Origin: DASRCB01 sp035653295
GTDB lineage: Bacteria > Acidobacteriota > Terriglobia > Bryobacterales > Bryobacteraceae
Direction of reading: 5' to 3'
Length of the DNA stretch: 14,438 nt
Assembly (NCBI GenBank): GCA_035653295.1
Contig: DASRCB010000431.1
Coordinates: forward strand, 1-14,438
A program made the position numbers and the translations under genes. The notes under the pieces were generated by a model. It saw only the letters and a list, made by a program, of their open reading frames with translations, was not told where the DNA came from and made no database searches. The number at the start of each line of letters is the position of its first letter. Position 1 is the stretch's first letter. Shown here piece by piece: positions 6,592 through 14,016 of the stretch.

Positions 6592-7475
6592 TCTTTCGCC
6601 TGGTCACGGGCATTGCGGGCGGGCTCATCATCTGCTTTGCCCTGCGGGAGATCTACGAGGATCTGTTTCATCCCAGCGCCAGTGGTTCGCTCAGCGGGTT
6701 CGTCGCCACCCGCATCGCAAAAGTGATGCACTGGCGGGTCTCTCTGCTGCCCTCGGTGGGGCCATTATCGCTTGTAGCCGTCATCCTCTGCTGGGCCACG
6801 CTGCTGGTGCTGGGCTTCGGCCTGATCTACTGGGGTTACTTCCCGGACCACTTCCACCTGAATACCGGAAACAGTCCTTCGTCGGAAACCGGCCCGCTGA
6901 CCGCGTTCTACTTTTCGCTGGCGATGCTTTCCGGCGCCACTTTCGGAGATATCGCGCCACAAACCCAGTGGCTGCGCTTCCTGGTCACCGTCGAGGCGCT
7001 GCTGGGCCTCATGCTGGTCACCGCCAGCGTTTCCTGGATCGTGCTTCTCTACCCGGCGCTCGGCCGCATGCGAACGCTGGCCCGGCGCACCGCCATTCTG
7101 GCCGCGTCATCGGAAAAGACAGGCATTGACGTCGTGTCCGAGGGAGCGGAGCATCTGCTCAGCCAGCTCGCACTCGACCTGGTTCGCACCCGCGTGGACC
7201 TGATCCATTTCCCCATCATCTATTACTTCTACAGCAGCACCGAACATTCCTCCCTCGCGCATGCTCTCCCCCACCTGATCCATATGGCCGATGCCGGGTC
7301 GAAGGCCTCCGGCGACAACCGCCTGAAACTCGATGCCGCCGTACTGGGCACAGCACTGGATGATTTGGCCGAGGTGCTCAGACGCCGTTTCGTCCGCTCG
7401 CCATCCGAAGATTCCGGCGCCGTCTTCCACGCGTACGCCGTCGATCACGCCATCGACGCCAAAACCACGAACTGA
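6588..7475 (+). CDS. Two-helix channel-like membrane protein (Ion_trans_2-like) with degenerate filter
   Basis: A 295-residue protein. Hydrophobic segments occur near residues 4-18, 59-82 and 131-155. A pore-helix-like stretch (AFYFSLAMLSGATFGDIAP, about 106-124) sits before the last one. This is the layout of two-helix potassium channels (Ion_trans_2), where the filter normally reads TxGYGD. Here the aligned residues are GATFGD, so the selectivity filter is not canonical and potassium selection is doubtful. The C-terminal ~135 residues are soluble, largely helical and of no family I recognise. The start lies in an ATGA overlap with ctaG, which makes it the last gene of the respiratory operon. 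Its 3' end overlaps the convergent methyltransferase gene by 31 bp. Membrane-potential or volume balancing next to the oxidase is a guess. Confidence 0.75.
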   Translation: MIFRLVTGIAGGLIICFALREIYEDLFHPSASGSLSGFVATRIAKVMHWRVSLLPSVGPLSLVAVILCWATLLVLGFGLIYWGYFPDHFHLNTGNSPSSETGPLTAFYFSLAMLSGATFGDIAPQTQWLRFLVTVEALLGLMLVTASVSWIVLLYPALGRMRTLARRTAILAASSEKTGIDVVSEGAEHLLSQLALDLVRTRVDLIHFPIIYYFYSSTEHSSLAHALPHLIHMADAGSKASGDNRLKLDAAVLGTALDDLAEVLRRRFVRSPSEDSGAVFHAYAVDHAIDAKTTN

Positions 7476-8137
7476 TATGCGAACAGCTTCTTCCACGCGC
7501 GCGCCAGCAGTGCATACACGGACTCGACGGCCCGCCCCACACCCGAGCTGCCCGGCAGCGCCAGGCTGAAGGGAATCACCGTCGGCCGCACCGTGGTGAT
7601 GCGGAACCCGTTGCGCTCCAGCAGTTCGTTCCAGCCGCGCCACATATAAAAATGGACGTGCGTGCGGTCGAACAGGCCGCGATCGTCCATCGGAAAGCGG
7701 CCGAACAGAACATTCAGCCGGAAATAGATGTTCCCGCTGTTGGGCAGCGAGCCCACCAGCATGCCGCCGGGCTTCATCTGCTCGCGAATGTCGCGCAACA
7801 GCCGATCCGGATTGCGCAGGTGCTCCAGCAGGTCGGCGCAGATCACGAAGTCGAAGTGGTCCTCCACGCGTGGCAATCCCTGATCGAGGTCGGCTTCCAG
7901 ATACGACACCGACGACGGCAGCGCCGGCGGCGGAGAGCCGGGCACGTCCACCGCAGTCACCGAATACCCGCGCTCAGCCAGCAGGCGGCTGAGATATCCG
8001 CCGGCGCAGCCGAGATCCAGCACTCTGCGGCCGCTGCCGTTCTCGGGCAGCAGATTGAGGAGAATGCTATGGCTGCTGTTCGGCTCCGCCTTGAAAACAT
8101 AGGGCGAGCTGGAGTGTTCCGGCACGCTGGCGGTCAT
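7445..8137 (-). CDS. Class I SAM-dependent methyltransferase (UbiG/Methyltransf_11-like)
   Basis: A 230-residue Rossmann-fold methyltransferase. Motif I is VLDLGCAGGYLS at about 39-50, which binds S-adenosylmethionine; motif II has the acidic VTAVDV at 60-65. FDFVICADLLEHL at 95-107 is motif IV, and KPGGMLVGSLPN at 122-133 matches the following strand. The DRGLFDRTHVHFYMW stretch and the following LLERNGF helix are typical of methyltransferases found beside envelope-glycan and glycosyltransferase genes. The substrate cannot be read from the sequence. The ATG at 8137 is preferred; a TTG codon directly before it at 8140 is an alternative. It begins 10 bp after the stop of the YfhO-type gene, so the two are probably co-transcribed and may act on the same envelope pathway (inference). 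Confidence 0.88.
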   Translation of the reverse strand: MTASVPEHSSSPYVFKAEPNSSHSILLNLLPENGSGRRVLDLGCAGGYLSRLLAERGYSVTAVDVPGSPPPALPSSVSYLEADLDQGLPRVEDHFDFVICADLLEHLRNPDRLLRDIREQMKPGGMLVGSLPNSGNIYFRLNVLFGRFPMDDRGLFDRTHVHFYMWRGWNELLERNGFRITTVRPTVIPFSLALPGSSGVGRAVESVYALLARAWKKLFAYQFVVLASMA

Positions 8138-8147
8138 CAACAGTGCA

Positions 8148-10385
8148 TTATCCCAGACGCCGCCGGTCGCGCCATGCGAGCACGCAGGCGCCCAATACGC
8201 CGATCAGCGAAAGAATGCCGCCGGCTATGGCCGACGCCGGCCGGTACCGGAATTGGACGCGATGGGCGCCGGCCTCGAGCACCACGCCTCGCAGCGCGTT
8301 ATAGGGTTCGTAGATCTGTGTTGGGCGCCCGTCCACATACGCATGCCATCCCGGGTACCAGGTGTCGGCAAGGATGAGCATGCCCCGGCAGGAGAGTCTC
8401 GCGTCGACAGTCACGGTGTTGGCCGTGCGCCCGGCGATGCGCGCCTGATCGTTTCCCTCGCATGTCTGCAGCGCCGGCGATGCTTCGGTCATAAGCGCCG
8501 TGGATCGGCCGTCGAAGCCGGGGTCGTCGATGCGCCTGAGGACCTGATCCGCGGACGTGGCGCGCTCGATCCGATGCACGATCCAGGCGCGCGGGAAAGC
8601 ATTGGTATTTCGATACACATTCAGGCCGCTGGCCGCGTGAAACACGAGCTGTTGATCGGTGCGCGGCGGATCTTTGGTTACCGTGAATTCAACGGCGATC
8701 AGATTTTGTGCCGGCGGCGATGGCCAGTCCATCGAGAATATGTTGCTGGTGACTCCGGCGCCGAATCCGTAGACCGTATCGATCCCGTACCAGTCGCCGA
8801 AGTTGAAGGCGCCTGTTCCCTTCATCGCATCCACGCGCACCGGCTGCGGTTGCGCGCGCAGAAAGGCGGCGACATCGGCGTACTGCGTCAGGTCAGGCAA
8901 CCAGCTTTGTCGAGTGCCGGTTTTAACCGTCCAAAAAAGTGCCCCCGTTCCCGTGCCCAGTTCCATGAAGACGAGCGCGAACGTGGCGAGCGCCGTGGAA
9001 CGCGCCGACAGCGTACCCCTCGCCATCATGAAGAGGACCGCGGCGAAAAGCGCTGCTATCAGCGCCATCATCCACGCGGTGTTTGTCGGACCGGGTTGCC
9101 GCAGGGCCGAAGTGGTGACGCCCGCAGCAAGGATGATCGCGGCCAGACCGGCGATCGTCCAGCGAACGGCACGCTGGATGAAGGAGGCGGGCAGCATAGA
9201 AACGCGGTCGAGGCCGAAAGCAGCCAGAATAGCTACCCCGAAATCAAAGAGGTAAAGAAACCGATTCGGATTACGCGCTTTCTCGAACATCGGGACTACT
9301 GCGTACAGAATTCCATGGATAATGTTCGAACCGCCGAGCGCAAGGAGCAGGCCCCCGAGACCCATACATGTCAGCAGCCGCACCCAGCGATCGCTCCAGC
9401 ACGTGAAAACTGGAATGACAGCGAGCGCGAGCAGCACCACGCCGGTAAAGCCGTGCCCCTGCCCGCTCGCGAAGGGCAGGATCAGCGATACCAGCGATGA
9501 CGGCGTGAAAGACTGCTCGACGTGCACCTCGTAGGGCACCTTCTCGTGCCAGGTAACCGGGTGATCCGCGCCAACCCATCGGACCGCCCTCTTTGCGTAT
9601 TCGTACCCGGGAAGCGTCTGGAACGCGCTGGTTAGGGCGACGAAGGCGAACGTGACGGCGGCCAGCGCCAGCGATCTGCGCCAGACCGTGGGGTGCGACA
9701 GCAGATCCCAGACCCACATCCCGGCCACCACCAGGCACAAATAGAACGGGATTTCATGATGGCCGCTCAGCCAGGCGAGGCCCAGAAACATGCCTGCGAG
9801 CGCCGCGCTCGACACGGGCCGCGAACGGCGCAGAGCGCGAACCATGAACAGCAACACCAGCGGACCGAGCAGGACTGAGCCCACCACCTCCGGCCAGCGG
9901 GTCATGCCGAGAAAGCCGCTGAACGCGAACGCGACACCACCAAGCACCGCGGCGAGCATCGACGTCCCCAGCTCGCGGCAGAACCAGTACGCGAACAGCG
10001 CGCCCAGGAAACGCAGCCACACGTAGTACCAGTTCAACAGTGCGAAGGAGACGTGTCCCGCGCTGTTGCGCCGCATCTCGAAAAACGGCCAGCTCAGGGG
10101 ATATGCGGCGCCGACAATCTCGCCCAGGAACGGCTGCCCGCACCAGAGATGTGGATCCCAGAGAGGGAATTCGCCCGCATGCCAGGTATCCGATTCAAAC
10201 TGCATGCGCGGCACGTCCATGTGCACGAGATCCGGATTGTCGATCCACGTATAGCCGCGCGCCAGGACCAGCTTCCAGCAAAACGCACAGCAAAGCACTG
10301 CGAGAATCAGAGGGCCGACGAGCGAAGAAAGAGCGGGCCGGTGACGCTGGCTTGACAGCGCCGGCTCCGTGGTGGGGCTAGTCAT
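8148..10385 (-). CDS. YfhO-type (PF09586-like) multi-pass membrane protein, GT-C-like
   Basis: A 745-residue protein with roughly a dozen hydrophobic segments and a C-terminal soluble domain. Family marks are an N-terminal extracytoplasmic loop with Asp residues (IDNPDLVHMDVPRM, about 48-61) and GEFPLWDPHLWCGQPFLGE (71-89), a mid-protein NPNRFLYLFDFGVAILAAFG, and a C-terminal beta domain DTWYPGWHAYVDGRP ending near FRYRPAS. A final helix and a basic tail follow. YfhO proteins are thought to be lipid-linked-sugar glycosyltransferases that decorate envelope polymers; the acceptor is unknown here. The ATG at 10385 is chosen because it overlaps the upstream stop (ATGACTAG, 8 bp). Upstream in-frame codons read as shadow of the permease end. 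It is coupled to the mini-permease gene and followed by the methyltransferase. Confidence 0.82.
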   Translation of the reverse strand: MTSPTTEPALSSQRHRPALSSLVGPLILAVLCCAFCWKLVLARGYTWIDNPDLVHMDVPRMQFESDTWHAGEFPLWDPHLWCGQPFLGEIVGAAYPLSWPFFEMRRNSAGHVSFALLNWYYVWLRFLGALFAYWFCRELGTSMLAAVLGGVAFAFSGFLGMTRWPEVVGSVLLGPLVLLFMVRALRRSRPVSSAALAGMFLGLAWLSGHHEIPFYLCLVVAGMWVWDLLSHPTVWRRSLALAAVTFAFVALTSAFQTLPGYEYAKRAVRWVGADHPVTWHEKVPYEVHVEQSFTPSSLVSLILPFASGQGHGFTGVVLLALAVIPVFTCWSDRWVRLLTCMGLGGLLLALGGSNIIHGILYAVVPMFEKARNPNRFLYLFDFGVAILAAFGLDRVSMLPASFIQRAVRWTIAGLAAIILAAGVTTSALRQPGPTNTAWMMALIAALFAAVLFMMARGTLSARSTALATFALVFMELGTGTGALFWTVKTGTRQSWLPDLTQYADVAAFLRAQPQPVRVDAMKGTGAFNFGDWYGIDTVYGFGAGVTSNIFSMDWPSPPAQNLIAVEFTVTKDPPRTDQQLVFHAASGLNVYRNTNAFPRAWIVHRIERATSADQVLRRIDDPGFDGRSTALMTEASPALQTCEGNDQARIAGRTANTVTVDARLSCRGMLILADTWYPGWHAYVDGRPTQIYEPYNALRGVVLEAGAHRVQFRYRPASAIAGGILSLIGVLGACVLAWRDRRRLG

Positions 10386-10845
10386 GGCGCAGGACGGCCG
10401 CGGGGTCGCCGCGAGGCGCGCGCAGTGCCGGGCAGGCGATTGCGGCGAGAGCGACAACCAGCAGCATGGCCGCAATCGTACCGTAAAACGCAGGGTCTGT
10501 GGCGCGCACTTCGAAGAGTTGCGGCATTAGGAAGCGATTCAGCAGCGGCCAAACGGCGGCTCCAATCAACAGCCAAACGGCCACGAGCCTCAGTTCGCGC
10601 GGAAGCCAGTAACGCAGGGCAAAGCGAAAGCGGGCGCGCTCCGTTTGATCGATGCGGGCCTCAACGAAGACCAGTTGCTCGGGATGCGGGAAACCCCAGG
10701 GGCACAGGAGCACCGGATCCTGCAGCGCGAACAGAGCTCCGGCTGTTCTGATGATCAGAGCAAGGGTGAAAAGTGCTGCCGTGGCGAGCAGCCGCTGCCG
10801 CCGGATCGCGCTGCTGCCGTACCGGAAGCCCTGAGTGATGCTCAT
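10378..10845 (-). CDS. Internally deleted ADOP/MacB-type permease (mini-permease)
   Basis: A 155-residue protein that joins the two ends of an ADOP (acidobacterial duplicated orphan permease). Residues ~1-66 match the usual start: a GFRYGSSAIRRQ-type n-region, one helix (TAALFTLALIIRTAGALFAL), then DPVLLCPWGFPHPEQLVFVE. Residues ~90-155 match the usual end: two hydrophobic segments, then CPALRAPRGDPAAVLRHD. Full ADOP proteins are about 800 residues with large periplasmic domains and two FtsX blocks; those middle parts are missing. The frame is intact and its start forms an ATGA overlap with recQ, while its end overlaps the YfhO-type start by 8 bp. That suggests it is still translated, or at least still bridges translation. 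It may be a deletion remnant or a repurposed small membrane protein. Confidence 0.72.
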   Translation of the reverse strand: MSITQGFRYGSSAIRRQRLLATAALFTLALIIRTAGALFALQDPVLLCPWGFPHPEQLVFVEARIDQTERARFRFALRYWLPRELRLVAVWLLIGAAVWPLLNRFLMPQLFEVRATDPAFYGTIAAMLLVVALAAIACPALRAPRGDPAAVLRHD

Positions 10846-12743
10846 GTCGTGGGAACCGTCGCCTCGGGTTCGTGCGCCGCACCGCGCAGGCGTGCTACAA
10901 CCAGCCGGATCTCGTCCCACTCAATCTCCGGCGAGACGGCATCCTTGATGGGCCGAATCTTCTCGACCCCGTGCTGGGCGGCAGCCGCCTCAATTTCGGC
11001 GAGATGCTCCGCCCGCACCCACCCCGGGTCGAACGCGAGGCGCCCCTTCTCCACCAGTTGGCTGACCATCTCCACCACACTGCCCAGCCGCCGCTCGCGA
11101 ATCTGCGCGATTTCGGCCAGCGTCTTCCCGCTGCGAAGCAGCGCGAGAGTATCTTCCACCGGAGACTTCGGTTTCGGCTCCGGTGGTCTGGCGCGCGCGC
11201 CGGCCCGGAACCGCTGGATTGCCGCCAGCAGCTCGGTTCCGTATTCCTGCGCCTTACGCGCTCCGATACCCGTGACGCGCAGCACGTCCTCCATCGAACT
11301 CGGCTGCTTCGCCGCAAGATCCATCAGCGCCGCGTCAGTGAGAATCATGAACGCGGGCACATTCTGCTGATGCGACATCTCGCGCCGCCACTCGCGCAGG
11401 TACTCGACCAGCTCCGGGGGCGCCGCCGCGGGGAAGAACGCGGCCGACTCCGGTTTCGACGGCTTCGCTCGTACCGACCTTGCCTCTGCCGGTCGCGCCT
11501 TCATCCACTCCGGCTCGAAGCCGCACACGTCGCATGCATCGCAGCGGCTCCACTTCGGGGTCTCGCCGAAATGCTCGCAGATCCTGCGGTGCCGGCATCG
11601 CGAGTCTTCCGCGAACCGTTTCACTACGTGATAGCGCTCCCAGGCCCGCTTCTTTTCCTCGGGATCGCGAATCTGATCGATAAAGTACGCCAGCAGCGCC
11701 GTGTCCTTTTTTCGCCACAGCAGCGCGCAGTCCGCGGGCTGGCCATCGCGTCCGGCCCGGCCGGCTTCCTGATAATACTGCTCGATCGACTTGGGCAGCG
11801 ATAAATGGATAACGGCGCGCACCGCCGGCTTGTTGATCCCCAGTCCAAACGCGATGGTGCCCACCAGCACGCGCACCTCGTCCGACATCCAGCGCTCCTG
11901 ATTGCGGCGGCGCATTTCGGTTTCCATTTGCGCGTGGTACGGTACCGCGTCGATCCCGCGCGCCGCCAGATCGTCGACGGTATCTTCGACCATGGCGATT
12001 GTCGGCGCATAGACGATCACGTTCTCCCCGGCATGCGCCCGCAGCGCGCGCACCAGCAGCGAGATCTGCTGCTTGCCGGTCTCGCACTGCCGCACGATGT
12101 AGCGCAGATTGGGTCGATGAAAGCTGACGATATAACGGTCCGGCTCGCGCAGCTTCAGCTGGGCGATGATATCGTGCCGCACACGGCGTGTCGCGCTCGC
12201 GGTAAACGCGGCGATCGGTTTATCGGCGAAGCGCTCCCGCAGCAGACCCAGCTGCCGGTATTCCGGCCGGAATTCATGTCCCCACTCGGAAATGCAGTGC
12301 GCCTCGTCAATGGCGAAAAAGCTCACCGGCACACCCGCCAACCACGCAAACGTGTCCTCCCGCACCAGCCGCTCCGGAGACAAGTAAAGCAGCCGGTACG
12401 CGCCCTGCTGCGCGTTGCGCATGACCTGATTCGCCGTGGCGCGATCGAGCGCGCTGTTAACGAATGCCGAGGGAATGCCCATCGCGGCCAGTTGCGCCGC
12501 CTGGTCCTGCATGAGCGCGATCAGGGGTGAAATGACCACGGCCGTGCCGCCCATCAGCACCGCCGGCAGCTGATAGCACAGCGATTTGCCGCCCCCGGTC
12601 GGAAGCACGACCGCGGCGTCACGCCCGCTCAGGATGCTGCGTACAATGCTCTCCTGCTTCGGCCGGAAGCTGGCATAACCCCAGTACCGTCGCAGCGCTT
12701 CGGTGAGCGCGGCTGAATCGTCCACAACACACCATTTTTGCAT
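10842..12743 (-). CDS. recQ: RecQ-family ATP-dependent DNA helicase without a recognisable RQC winged helix
   Basis: A 633-residue superfamily 2 helicase that unwinds DNA 3' to 5' in repair and recombination. Seen in order: Q-motif-like FRPKQ (26-30), Walker A TGGGKS (49-54), DEAH with the RecQ aromatic loop (IDEAHCISEWGHEFRPEY, 145-162), motif VI QEAGRAGRDG (325-334), and a zinc site with Cys383, Cys401, Cys404 and Cys407 (CRHRRICEHFGE then CDACDVC). Only ~35 low-complexity residues separate the zinc site from an HRDC domain (about 443-515). A C-terminal helix-turn-helix (about 528-575, LRSGKTLAEIAQIRERRLGSV) resembles HTH_40. The RQC winged helix normally following the zinc site is absent. 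The ATG at 12743 is chosen because it puts a short leader before the conserved ALRRYWGY; a TTG at 12779 is the alternative. The stop overlaps the mini-permease start (ATGA). Confidence 0.93.
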   Translation of the reverse strand: MQKWCVVDDSAALTEALRRYWGYASFRPKQESIVRSILSGRDAAVVLPTGGGKSLCYQLPAVLMGGTAVVISPLIALMQDQAAQLAAMGIPSAFVNSALDRATANQVMRNAQQGAYRLLYLSPERLVREDTFAWLAGVPVSFFAIDEAHCISEWGHEFRPEYRQLGLLRERFADKPIAAFTASATRRVRHDIIAQLKLREPDRYIVSFHRPNLRYIVRQCETGKQQISLLVRALRAHAGENVIVYAPTIAMVEDTVDDLAARGIDAVPYHAQMETEMRRRNQERWMSDEVRVLVGTIAFGLGINKPAVRAVIHLSLPKSIEQYYQEAGRAGRDGQPADCALLWRKKDTALLAYFIDQIRDPEEKKRAWERYHVVKRFAEDSRCRHRRICEHFGETPKWSRCDACDVCGFEPEWMKARPAEARSVRAKPSKPESAAFFPAAAPPELVEYLREWRREMSHQQNVPAFMILTDAALMDLAAKQPSSMEDVLRVTGIGARKAQEYGTELLAAIQRFRAGARARPPEPKPKSPVEDTLALLRSGKTLAEIAQIRERRLGSVVEMVSQLVEKGRLAFDPGWVRAEHLAEIEAAAAQHGVEKIRPIKDAVSPEIEWDEIRLVVARLRGAAHEPEATVPTT

Positions 12744-12928
12744 CCAGCGAATGCCTGCAGCGTTGACACCGGCACTCAAAATCTTCTGGTACGCGCGGCC
12801 TGTCCGTCTTCGCCACGCCGATCACGCTCGGGGTCCCTGACTTCCGTGCTTTTACGCAAAATCGCCTGGGCGACCCAAGATGTCCCAATACAAATCGCAG
12901 GAAACAAGTGGGCCGTCGAATCAGCCCT
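12744..12928. other. Intergenic region between recQ and the DUF4159 gene
   Basis: These 185 bp lie between two minus-strand genes. I see no coding signal and no intrinsic terminator with a U-tract. A 4-bp stem (TGGG-CGA-CCCA at 12867-12877) is too short to call. Slightly AT-richer sequence near 12840-12900 may hold the recQ promoter, but no convincing -35/-10 pair stands out. Confidence 0.4.
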
Positions 12929-13753
12929 CTAATGCGTCATTGCATAGATGACGTAATTGACGCCAACCCGAATCGCGAGTCCCGAAAATTTCTCCGGATA
13001 TCGCGGCTCATCGGCCCACTCCCACGCGTCCCCCAGATCCGAGTTAAAGGACGCCGCAATCATCACCCGATGCTTGTCATCATAAATGCCACGCCAGTGC
13101 GCGCCTATGCCGTTGTTCTTATACCCCAGGGCGAGATGCTCGGCGCCGGGCACCTGGAACCGATCGTCCAGATCATAAACCGTGTGGAAGATGGGATCGT
13201 TATCGGGAATCTCGACGATAGGGCGCTCGGGGAAGACGCGGTTCATCGCCTCCTCGAATACTCCAAATTCCACCGTGCCGTGAAAATCGTCAGCCATGAA
13301 AAATCCCCCGCGCAGCAGGTAATCGCGGAGCTTCTTCGCCTGCCCATCGGTGATTCCCCATTCGCCTACCTGCACCGCATACAGCCACGGCCAGTTGTAC
13401 ACGTCATCGCCGTCATCCAGATTCACCGGCTGTTCCACGGACCGCGCGTGGACGCGCGTCAGGCGGCGCAGCGCCAGCGAAAACTGGCGATCGGCGGGCG
13501 GATAATCCTGGGTCCATAGTGAGAGACCCTGACGCCAGTCGCCATCGAACCGCCCGCGATAGCCATCATTCCATCCCGGTGGATACATCAGGCGGGCGAA
13601 GGCCCATTCGGTCTTCTCTCTCCAGTCCGGCGGCAGCGGCATGTCGCTGTATTCGACGCCGGGGTATTGCCGGAACGGGCGCTGGAATGCAGAAACTGTC
13701 CCCAGGCAGCCGAGCGCGCAGGCACAAAATAGAACCCAGGTGCGCGTACTCAT
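12929..13753 (-). CDS. Secreted DUF4159 protein
   Basis: A 274-residue protein with a cleavable Sec signal (MSTRTW, hydrophobic core, cleavage probably after TVSA at residue 22). The mature part is rich in Trp, Tyr and Asp. From about residue 120 it matches DUF4159: YNWPWLYAVQVGEWGITD, then KLRDYLLRGGFFMADDFHGT, FPERPIVEIPDNDPIFHTVY, HWRGIYDDKHRVM, DLGDAWEWADEP and IRVGVNYVIYAMTH. The fold is thought to resemble glutamine-amidotransferase-like (ThuA-like) domains, but no catalytic activity has been assigned to the family and I assign none. DUF4159 genes are often found with MoxR/DUF58/VWA clusters; none is adjacent here. The ATG at 13753 is chosen because GAGGCGG (13758-13764) lies upstream with normal spacing. 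Confidence 0.88.
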   Translation of the reverse strand: MSTRTWVLFCACALGCLGTVSAFQRPFRQYPGVEYSDMPLPPDWREKTEWAFARLMYPPGWNDGYRGRFDGDWRQGLSLWTQDYPPADRQFSLALRRLTRVHARSVEQPVNLDDGDDVYNWPWLYAVQVGEWGITDGQAKKLRDYLLRGGFFMADDFHGTVEFGVFEEAMNRVFPERPIVEIPDNDPIFHTVYDLDDRFQVPGAEHLALGYKNNGIGAHWRGIYDDKHRVMIAASFNSDLGDAWEWADEPRYPEKFSGLAIRVGVNYVIYAMTH

Positions 13754-14011
13754 GCAACCGCCTCGACCTGAGGATAGCATCGCGCGCGCTATAACGACTC
13801 AGGCGCCCGCTCCCATCGTGCCCCTCCATCCTCGACTGCGGGCCTTACTGCGCCGCTCCCCGGGCTTTTCTCCGGTCGAACCATGGCTGGATGCGACGCG
13901 CCCGTGGCGATCAGTTGATCTCGCGATGTGAGCTGACGCGGAGAGGCCCACACTCCAGTAAGTTACATGACGTTGATTGTGTGATCGTTATCGAACTGAG
14001 CGATGGGGTTC
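13754..14011. other. Intergenic region between the DUF4159 gene and the transporter gene
   Basis: These 258 bp contain no supported gene. A 31-codon minus-strand frame starting near 13884 has no ribosome site or recognisable content. The region holds the candidate DUF4159 promoter at its left end and a weak stem-loop at its right end. Confidence 0.4.
13771..13779 (-). promoter_or_regulatory. Candidate extended -10 element for the DUF4159 gene
   Basis: On the minus strand TGCTATCCT reads as an extended -10 (TGn-TATCCT) about 18 nt before the start codon at 13753, leaving room for a very short leader that includes the GAGGCGG ribosome site. No clear -35 box accompanies it. Confidence 0.25.
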
Positions 14012-14016
14012 TCAGT
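13995..14016 (-). terminator. Weak stem-loop at the transporter stop codon
   Basis: ACTGAG and CTCAGT form a perfect 6-bp inverted repeat around a 10-nt loop. The arm nearer the gene includes the TGA stop of the transporter. No T-run follows on the minus strand, so an intrinsic terminator is doubtful. Confidence 0.2.

Noticed and set aside
7652..8377. A plus-strand frame opposite the methyltransferase
   Set aside because: The minus strand carries the SAM-binding motifs in correct order; this frame has none.
8253..9500. A 415-codon plus-strand frame opposite the YfhO-type gene
   Set aside because: It has Arg/Ala/Gly-rich composition, no recognisable motifs and no supporting ribosome site. 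The minus-strand frame is clearly the real gene.
11805..12530. A 241-codon plus-strand frame opposite recQ
   Set aside because: It lies across the helicase motifs on the other strand and shows no protein-like pattern.
12867..12877. Palindrome TGGG-CGA-CCCA as a terminator or operator between recQ and the DUF4159 gene
   Set aside because: It has only a 4-bp stem with a 3-nt loop and no T-run; such short repeats are frequent in GC-rich DNA.
13790..13884. A 31-codon minus-strand frame upstream of the DUF4159 gene
   Set aside because: It has no ribosome site and no hydrophobic or conserved pattern; its length is within chance expectation.
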